The notes beneath the pieces were generated by a model that saw nothing but the letters and a program-made list of their open reading frames with translations, ran no database searches and was not told the origin of the DNA. A stretch of DNA of 45,612 nt, from assembly GCA_017629985.1 (NCBI GenBank), contig JAGBWD010000037.1, positions 1-45,612 of the forward strand. Direction: 5' to 3'. This stretch comes from Alistipes sp. (lineage in GTDB: Bacteria; Bacteroidota; Bacteroidia; Bacteroidales; Rikenellaceae). Positions 40,728 to 45,612 of this stretch are shown here, one piece after another. The translations under genes and the position numbers were made by a program. Within the stretch, counting starts at the first letter, position 1. Every line of letters begins with the position of its first letter.

Positions 40728-40825
40728 GTTTAACCTATGTTCGCTCATCATTTTGAGTGCGAAAATCTTGCGTTTTTTTAGGTTTACTTTTGAGTTTCCG
40801 AGTAACAGTTTTGGCCGTTTTTCAG

Positions 40826-40843
40826 GTACGGGAATTGCCGTAC
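40826..40843. repeat. Inverted repeat GTACGG...CCGTAC downstream of the methyltransferase gene
   Basis: A perfect 6-bp inverted repeat, GTACGG / CCGTAC, with a 6-bp centre lies in the 520-bp stretch between the HNH operon and the methyltransferase gene. Nearby GTACTGT occurs twice (40841-40875). It could be a mobile-element end, an operator or chance. I see no protein gene in that stretch other than the doubtful acidic ORF. Confidence 0.35.
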
Positions 40844-40899
40844 TGTGTCCACCTTAAATTTCTGTACTGTAATTACTTATGCAAAGATAGTAAAATTTT

Positions 40900-42099
40900 C
40901 TATTTTAGTGACTGTATCGCTTTTTTTATTTGAAGAGCTATTTTATATGCTAACATAGGGGGAACGGCGTTTCCTACCTGCGTAAACTGCCTAGCATACG
41001 TTCCTGTAAACTCATATGAATCAGGGAATGTTTGTAATCTAGCACATTCTCTCACAGATATTGTTCTAGGTATAAATGGATGTAAGTGAGATCGTCCACC
41101 ACCTTTTACTCCTCCCGCTATTACTGTTTTTGACGGCTCATAAGGATTTAATCGATCCACTCGACCGAGTTTATCGCGTTCTCCAATCTTTAATTTGCAA
41201 TATCGCATTATTGATTCTGCGTTATGTTGTCTTGTTATATGATTTTTAACATTTGCTAGTGGTCGTGTAAACACATATCCACAAGGAGTTACAGAATTGT
41301 CAGGGGAAGGATATTCAATAGTAGAATTACCCCTTATACCCAAAACAATCCATCTTCGTCTATGTTGTGGCACCCCATAATATGCAGCATCTAAAACTTG
41401 AGGCTCCGGGATAGTATAACCTATGTTTTTAAGTTCTTGTAGCGCCTTTGAAATCTTTCCGTCTGGATCACACTCCAAAATTCCAGCAACATTTTCAATC
41501 AAAAAAGCTAATGGTTTAAACTTCTTAATGTACCAAATATAATCAAAGATTAACATGCCCTTTTCTTCGTCCTCAAAGCCTGTCCGTTTGAAATGTTCTC
41601 CATCTTTATTGAAACGTTGATTGGCGGCAATGCTAAATGATTGACACGGAGGTCCTCCGTGAAAGACGCCATTAAAATATTCATTTACTCCATGTTTGAG
41701 AAGCAAATCAGAAATTTCTTCTCTATTACTAACATCACCCGTGCAATATGGTGGTCCTAACACTATCTGCTTCGGATTGTTGTGTCTTAATGTGTTGCAA
41801 AATAGCTCAGTATGTTCAATAGCAATAATGTTATTAAAACCTGCACTCTTAAATCCAATATCTAGGCCTCCTGCTCCAGAGAAAAAACTAACAGCAGGAA
41901 TAGCATCGCTCGATATAGGTAAATTATCCATTAAATCAATAGGGGCAAACGTTGCAGATGACACATCTATTGAATCATTGGAATACATTAAATCATCATA
42001 TGTCAGGTCCGACTCACTTAAAATAGCAGACAATTTTTTATTTTCTTTGATAGCCTGTTCAATAATGCTATTTTGTTTATCAATCGTTAGTTTTTTCAT
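40900..42099 (-). CDS. C5-cytosine DNA methyltransferase of a type II restriction-modification system
   Basis: This 399-aa protein has all key C5-methylase motifs: I (FFSGAGGLDIGF, 72-83), IV (GGPPCQSFS with catalytic Cys152), VI (ENV, 202-204), VIII (PQHRRRW) and X (GNAVPP). The first 65 residues are extra to the core. Its start shares one base with the stop of the HNH endonuclease gene (TAATG), so translation of endonuclease and methylase is coupled. It protects host DNA from that endonuclease; the recognition sequence cannot be told from the motifs. Confidence 0.93.
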   Translation of the reverse strand: MKKLTIDKQNSIIEQAIKENKKLSAILSESDLTYDDLMYSNDSIDVSSATFAPIDLMDNLPISSDAIPAVSFFSGAGGLDIGFKSAGFNNIIAIEHTELFCNTLRHNNPKQIVLGPPYCTGDVSNREEISDLLLKHGVNEYFNGVFHGGPPCQSFSIAANQRFNKDGEHFKRTGFEDEEKGMLIFDYIWYIKKFKPLAFLIENVAGILECDPDGKISKALQELKNIGYTIPEPQVLDAAYYGVPQHRRRWIVLGIRGNSTIEYPSPDNSVTPCGYVFTRPLANVKNHITRQHNAESIMRYCKLKIGERDKLGRVDRLNPYEPSKTVIAGGVKGGGRSHLHPFIPRTISVRECARLQTFPDSYEFTGTYARQFTQVGNAVPPMLAYKIALQIKKAIQSLK

Positions 42100-43292
42100 T
42101 ATGAAATTTCTTTTACAGCTTCAATATATACAGCCATAGCTTCTTTTTTGTCATTAAAATCTTCTCTATTATTAGATTTTAGCCATTTTCTATAGTATGA
42201 ATGTATTGCTCGATGGCATGATGGGCATAACCCTACAATATCGTCCAAGGATGTCCCCATAATAGAGATTTTAATCATCGATGCCAAAGGCAGCAAATGA
42301 TGTAAATCTAACATATATCCAGCCCACGGATATTTCATGTTCATATGCTCTTCACAAGCTGAACAAATTGGTTCAGGATGAAGAGATACATAATATTTTC
42401 TCAAAAGTGGACTACGCTCAATCTTCAAATGTTGGACCCTAGACTTCTTTCCTTCTGTAAATTCGATATCAGAAGGGTTAATTATCAGTGTGTTGCCTCT
42501 TTTGACATCGTCATTTGGCCCGGATCTAGATATTTTTACCAAGTGAGTAATTTGTCTAAATTCCTCAAAAGGATCACTTAGTCGTTGTGTAGTAATTGGT
42601 TTTAAATAGGCATTCTTAATATATGCTATCTCGGAATCATCTAAAATGTCTAAATATATAGAATGATTAAAAACCTTAATAAAACTCAACTGACTAATAA
42701 ATGCAACCATCTCTCTTAATTGGCGCATAGAATCAGATGTTGCTATATATCCTGTAGGCTTTAATGTTTTGTAAAAATCAATATCTTCTAATCCCGTGCA
42801 ATTATTACCAATAATAAAACGACATATCATCTCCAAATCTAATCTCGGTTCTTCTCCTAATTGATATTTGGCGATTAGCATTTTTATAATTGCGCAAAAA
42901 GGGAAAATATTCTCATCCGTAGTATTATACTCCTGAAAAGCAGGAAATGGGAAGCGAAACCTCTGGACAATTTCTCTAAAATATTCATCACATGACACAC
43001 TCTCGACGCCAGTAGCAATTTGTCGACAAATGTCTGAAACGAACAAAGAGCGACCATCATGTCGGGCTAACATAGCACATTGGAATACTCTTGAATAATT
43101 GCGGTTTACCTTATAATTAGACGGCGCAAACGGAAGACCTACATTATTCTCTAACGCAGTTCTCAAATCTTTATTTACAGAGTCATCATTTATATTTTTG
43201 CCATCAAATTTTACTAGGACTTTGGCAATTTCCCGCAATACATCATATTGGAAATATAATACTCGACCTTGGTCCCACCTCCACTCTACCAT
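42099..43292 (-). CDS. HNH restriction endonuclease (type II partner of the methyltransferase)
   Basis: This 397-aa protein has a C-terminal HNH module: Cys310-x2-Cys313, the DLHHLLPLA segment (His331-His332), Cys356-x2-Cys359 with His360 and His364. About 300 N-terminal residues are unrecognised and presumably bind DNA. The gene lies directly before the methylase in one operon, the usual layout of type II systems with HNH enzymes. The high AT content and the local gene set suggest horizontal acquisition. Endonuclease-first order means the methylase must be made in balance through coupling. Confidence 0.85.
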   Translation of the reverse strand: MVEWRWDQGRVLYFQYDVLREIAKVLVKFDGKNINDDSVNKDLRTALENNVGLPFAPSNYKVNRNYSRVFQCAMLARHDGRSLFVSDICRQIATGVESVSCDEYFREIVQRFRFPFPAFQEYNTTDENIFPFCAIIKMLIAKYQLGEEPRLDLEMICRFIIGNNCTGLEDIDFYKTLKPTGYIATSDSMRQLREMVAFISQLSFIKVFNHSIYLDILDDSEIAYIKNAYLKPITTQRLSDPFEEFRQITHLVKISRSGPNDDVKRGNTLIINPSDIEFTEGKKSRVQHLKIERSPLLRKYYVSLHPEPICSACEEHMNMKYPWAGYMLDLHHLLPLASMIKISIMGTSLDDIVGLCPSCHRAIHSYYRKWLKSNNREDFNDKKEAMAVYIEAVKEIS

Positions 43293-43324
43293 ACTTTAAC
43301 CAGTGAAATAATGCTAATTTGTAG

Positions 43325-43360
43325 CAAAGATAAGAAAATTACTTTATTCATCAAAGCAAA
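43325..43360 (-). promoter_or_regulatory. Strong promoter of the restriction-modification operon
   Basis: On the minus strand TTTG (43355-43352) and TATCTTTG (43332-43325) are separated by exactly 19 nt, the best consensus match in the window. The endonuclease ATG at 43292 follows 33 nt after the -7 box. Confidence 0.85.
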
Positions 43361-43408
43361 ACTCACCTTGATTTTGTCATCGAAATGGGCTTTGTAATTT
43401 GACACCCC

Positions 43409-43744
43409 TTACTTTCTCGGGTTGTATCCGCTACGCTGAATCAGATCATCGAGCATCTCGTCGCTGCTCTTGATGATGTGCGCCTTCAGGCAGCGCTTGA
43501 TCTCGGCAATCTGGTAGTAATACTTGTTGCCAATGGTGCTGTAAGTGATTTTGCCGGCACTGCATAGGCGTTGCAAGGTTTTGTCGCAGATGCAGAGATA
43601 CTCGCATACCGCCTGCCCATCGACCCAATCGTCGTCGAGGGAACTTTGCTGCTCTAACTTGGCTTTGCGAATGAACTCATCCATTGCATCAATTTTGCTA
43701 ATCAACTGCTGAAAAGCGCTGTGTTCGATTGTTAATACTTCCAT
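43409..43744 (-). CDS. Excisionase-like helix-turn-helix protein
   Basis: This 111-aa protein has a predicted helical N-terminus (about 1-35), then a MerR/excisionase-type helix-turn-helix (residues about 40-90: DDDWVDGQAVCEYLCICDKTL, then KITYSTIGNKYYYQIAEIKR). Such small proteins are common on Bacteroides conjugative and mobilisable elements, where they help excision or regulate transfer. No integrase or mobilisation gene is seen nearby, so its partner may be outside the window or lost. No clear promoter was found upstream. Confidence 0.75.
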   Translation of the reverse strand: MEVLTIEHSAFQQLISKIDAMDEFIRKAKLEQQSSLDDDWVDGQAVCEYLCICDKTLQRLCSAGKITYSTIGNKYYYQIAEIKRCLKAHIIKSSDEMLDDLIQRSGYNPRK

Positions 43745-43847
43745 AGTTCTTGGTTTTATTGGTTTAACATAAGTTTATATCTGTGCGATTGTGGTCACTT
43801 CATTGAAAGAGTAGGGCCTTGCGCCCGAAAAGGTTGGACAACGACAC

Positions 43848-43876
43848 AAAAAAAAGCAGAGGGGTTGCCTCTGCTT
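43848..43876 (-). terminator. Hairpin with T-run on the minus strand, upstream of the excisionase-like gene
   Basis: A perfect 9-bp stem AAGCAGAGG / CCTCTGCTT with loop GGTTG is followed on minus by eight T. It lies about 100 bp upstream of the excisionase-like start. No protein gene on minus ends there, so it could be an attenuator in that gene's leader or the end of a small RNA. In the remaining 467-bp gap (43745-44211) I see only the plus-strand promoter below. Confidence 0.7.
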
Positions 43877-44119
43877 GGTATCGGTTATGATGATATTATA
43901 GGTATTGTGTGGTTGTCCTCGTTTTATTCCTGAATTTCTGTTCAGAAAAGCAATAAACGGTTTTGTTTGCAAAATCGTTTCGTCTTTGTTTGTGTATGGA
44001 TTTGATACATTGAGTGTTACAAGTGTTTCTGCCGTACATCTTCTCAAAGATGACGTTTAACAAAGAGGTTTACATTCTTATTGAAATTAACGACTAACAT
44101 TAAAAAATTAACGAAAAAG

Positions 44120-44150
44120 TTTGCATAATAAAAAATTGTCGCCACCTTTG
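44120..44150 (+). promoter_or_regulatory. Promoter of the DUF2975/HTH pair
   Basis: TTTG (44120-44123) and CACCTTTG (44143-44150) lie 19 nt apart. The -7 box differs from TAnnTTTG by one base. The ATG at 44212 follows after about 60 nt. Confidence 0.65.
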
Positions 44151-44211
44151 CATAACGATAAACGATAATTTATTAATGAAATAATACTATAACCATTAAA
44201 ATCGTTATGTT

Positions 44212-44895
44212 ATGAAAATCACAAAATCAACCCAACGACGTGTCGTTGTAATCTTTGTTTTAGTGTGCTTGTTGTTCCTACCCGATTTGGTACTTTCTGT
44301 CGTGCGAGTTGTTTTAGACGAGGATTGGCGTTCGACTAATAACATTACGTTGGTCGGCACAATGAATGTTAGTCGTCCGAGTTATATGCTCGACGAGGGC
44401 AAGCAGAGTTTCTATGCTCCTACCGTTATCCGCGAGGCTACTGCCGACGAGCCTGCGATTGTTGTTGAACCATCACAATATATAATCTACGCTACCGAGG
44501 GCGACTTCAAAGTAGACTCTACGATGGCTGATGTGCGCATGGCGCTGCTCTATGTTTTGATGGTCGCAACAATCACCCTTATCGGCTTGATCTTGGCTGT
44601 AGTATATCAGGCGATTCGCGGCTTCCGCACAGGCGAATTTTTTACTCGTGCATCGGTCGTTATGCTCCGCGTGATGGCTGTGGCCTACTGCGTCCGTAGC
44701 TTGATTATGTCGAATATTGGAGCATTGGAGAGTAGTGTTGCGAGCGAATTTTGTGGTGCGCTACAACCTGACGGCTTGGGTGGCGCATACGTGTTGAATA
44801 CTGAGTCGATAGTTGTGCCATTGGTATTACTTATCGTTGCCGAGTTGATGAATATTGCTCGTATGTTGAACGAGGAGGAGTGTGCAACCCTATAA
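44212..44895 (+). CDS. DUF2975-family membrane protein
   Basis: This 227-aa protein has four hydrophobic segments (about 10-30, 108-130, 148-165, 198-217) with a periplasmic loop after the first. The conserved DUF2975 text lies around LLYVLMVATITLIGLILAV and RTGEFFTRASV. The family is nearly always next to a small XRE-type HTH gene, as here (12-nt gap), and is thought to act as a membrane sensor or antagonist of that regulator. The signal is unknown. Confidence 0.85.
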   Translation: MKITKSTQRRVVVIFVLVCLLFLPDLVLSVVRVVLDEDWRSTNNITLVGTMNVSRPSYMLDEGKQSFYAPTVIREATADEPAIVVEPSQYIIYATEGDFKVDSTMADVRMALLYVLMVATITLIGLILAVVYQAIRGFRTGEFFTRASVVMLRVMAVAYCVRSLIMSNIGALESSVASEFCGALQPDGLGGAYVLNTESIVVPLVLLIVAELMNIARMLNEEECATL

Positions 44896-44907
44896 AAGAG
44901 TATAGTT

Positions 44908-45129
44908 ATGATCGTTACCAATTTAGATGTTATGCTCGCACGACGCAAAATGTCGTTGCAGGAACTCTCGGAGCGCATTGATATTTCGGTTGTAAATCTC
45001 TCGAAGCTCAAAACAGGAAAAGTGCGTGCGATACGTTTTTCCACGCTTGACGCTATCTGTCGTGCACTTGATTGCCAAGTGGGTGACATTCTCGAATTTC
45101 GTCCAGATGTTCCCGAACCACAAGAGTAA
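44908..45129 (+). CDS. Small XRE/Cro-type helix-turn-helix regulator, YozG-like
   Basis: This 73-aa protein is almost all HTH: DVMLARRKMSLQELSERIDI, then SVVNLSKLKTGKVRAIRFSTLDAIC. It matches the single-domain HTH_26/YozG type that partners DUF2975 proteins. The gene is translated right after the membrane protein. It probably regulates its own operon. Confidence 0.88.
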   Translation: MIVTNLDVMLARRKMSLQELSERIDISVVNLSKLKTGKVRAIRFSTLDAICRALDCQVGDILEFRPDVPEPQE

Positions 45130-45139
45130 AGATACAATA

Positions 45140-45168
45140 TAGGTCGTCTTTTAGACGGCCTATTTTTA
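45140..45168 (+). terminator. Rho-independent terminator of the DUF2975/HTH operon
   Basis: A 10-bp stem TAGGTCGTCT / AGACGGCCTA (one G-T wobble), loop TTT, is followed by TTTTTATA. It lies 11 nt after the HTH stop codon. Confidence 0.85.
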
Positions 45169-45185
45169 TAAGCGGAGAATCCAAA

Positions 45186-45326
45186 TTGCTGCGATTTGTC
45201 TTGGGTGTTGTGATTATGATTGCTGGCTATGTGGCAATGCAGCGCACGCTTGTATGGATGGTAGGAATGAAGTACAGCGACCTTCCCAAACGTATCCGTG
45301 CTCAGTGGTCTAAACCGAAGAATTAG
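45186..45326 (+). CDS. Possible 46-aa single-pass membrane protein
   Basis: An open frame runs from TTG at 45186 to TAG at 45326 and encodes a hydrophobic helix (RFVLGVVIMIAGYVAM) followed by a basic tail (KRIRAQWSKPKN). A GGAG sequence 9 nt before the TTG could be a ribosome-binding site, which is unusual here; an ATG at 45216 would remove most of the helix. I do not recognise the family. It sits behind the terminator of the DUF2975 pair and has no promoter I can name. Confidence 0.4.
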   Translation: MLRFVLGVVIMIAGYVAMQRTLVWMVGMKYSDLPKRIRAQWSKPKN

Positions 45327-45352
45327 CAAAACAGACAACTAATAATCGTGCG

Positions 45353-45374
45353 GCGGTGGCTTTTTGCTCACCGC
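45353..45374. terminator. Hairpin between the small membrane ORF and the right-edge gene
   Basis: A GCGGTG / CACCGC stem closes a T5 loop with two extra GC pairs around it. No strong T-run follows on either strand, so it would be a weak terminator. It lies between two convergent reading frames. Confidence 0.45.
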
Positions 45375-45419
45375 TGATTTCTATATGGCAGAAGAGTTTT
45401 CGCACAAATTCACGCTTTC

Positions 45420-45612
45420 TCAAAAATTTTCTATATCTTTGTAATGGCTTATGGCTTTGGCCGTTGAGCCGTACATATTAGTTGACATTTTATTGTCGAA
45501 ATCTTCCACTTCAAAACTTGGCGGTTTTACACAAAACGAAGATTCGCAATCAGATGTCCGCGTTTGGTGTATATCCCCATCACCGATTGGCTCGGTGTAT
45601 GCGATATATCTC
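45420..45612 (-). CDS. 3' end of an unrecognised protein gene, cut by window edge
   Basis: The minus strand is open from the window edge to a TGA at 45420-45422, giving 63 residues that begin RYIAYTEPIGDGDIHQTRTS and end SHYKDIENF. No stop interrupts this frame, and a hairpin lies 46 bp past its end, which supports a real gene whose 5' part is outside the window. I recognise no family. A TATCTTTG at 45434-45441 on the plus strand falls inside this frame and is probably chance. Confidence 0.5.
   Translation of the reverse strand, partial: RYIAYTEPIGDGDIHQTRTSDCESSFCVKPPSFEVEDFDNKMSTNMYGSTAKAISHYKDIENF

Noticed and set aside
40503-40751. Overlapping open frames across the hairpins and tRNA-like fragments
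   Set aside because: They translate terminators and repeats; the composition does not look like protein.
40882-40889. TATCTTTG on the minus strand just after the methylase gene
   Set aside because: No convincing gene follows on that strand and no -33 element is seen; kept as possible chance match.
43775-44047. 90-codon open frame on the minus strand
   Set aside because: It runs through the terminator hairpin and low-complexity sequence, has no domain-like pattern and no promoter.
45434-45446. Exact TATCTTTG on the plus strand followed by an ATG with seven codons, a possible promoter and leader peptide
   Set aside because: It lies inside the open minus-strand frame at the right edge. The ATG would be at or before the transcription start, and no plus-strand gene follows in the window.

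Overview
The window looks like the chromosome of a gut Bacteroidales bacterium. Alistipes or another Rikenellaceae genus is my best guess, but I could not test the genus. The grounds are the Bacteroidetes-type promoters (TTTG, about 19 nt, TAnnTTTG), which recur upstream of many genes; the general lack of Shine-Dalgarno sequences; and families typical of the phylum (GH109, WbqC, a DUF4296-type lipoprotein, a WG-repeat protein, a THUMP-like methyltransferase).

Left part (1-4956). The window opens inside a 5S rRNA gene, so an rRNA operon lies to the left. A terminator and a five-copy G-rich 9-bp tandem repeat follow. Next is a plus-strand set, GH109-type glycosidase / sugar kinase / MFS transporter, with an AraC regulator behind its own promoter. 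This reads as a small scavenging module for N-acetylhexosamine, probably GalNAc from mucin.

Central minus-strand block (4919-24373). A promoter at 21061-21090 precedes fifteen closely packed genes: flippase, holB, folK, a lipoprotein, a large Ig-like lipoprotein, a beta-barrel protein, rbfA, a FtsX-type permease, a DUF4296-type lipoprotein, an amidohydrolase, a phosphoglycosyl transferase, a nucleotidyltransferase-aminotransferase fusion, an ornithine-cyclodeaminase-family protein, a VWA protein and a WG-repeat pseudokinase. I found no standard promoter in the gaps, so one 16-kb transcript is possible. Upstream, a GH2 protein that seems to have lost its catalytic residues is paired with a class III aminotransferase and ends at a good terminator.

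Housekeeping blocks (24.4-38.5 kb). cvpA-like / rsgA / trmH-like genes lie on plus and prmA / wbqC-like genes on minus. A divergent palindromic promoter separates prmA from a seven-gene plus operon: xerD, alpha/beta hydrolase, metallo-hydrolase, comEC-like, THUMP-like methyltransferase, a YihY-DUF2520 fusion and kdsC. A GNAT-like gene and an M28 peptidase gene follow on minus.

Accessory region (38.6-45.6 kb). By eye this is more AT-rich. It holds a truncated, stop-interrupted alcohol dehydrogenase remnant; a three-gene operon of an HNH protein and two unknown proteins; two fragments resembling the 3' end of tRNA-Gly, each next to a hairpin; a type II restriction-modification pair (HNH endonuclease plus C5-cytosine methyltransferase) with an excellent promoter; a small excisionase-like HTH protein; a DUF2975/HTH pair; a possible 46-aa membrane protein; and the 3' end of an unrecognised minus-strand gene at the right edge. 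It looks like an integration hot spot carrying defence genes. The least explained parts are the HNH operon, the VWA-pseudokinase pair and the activation enzyme beside the phosphoglycosyl transferase.
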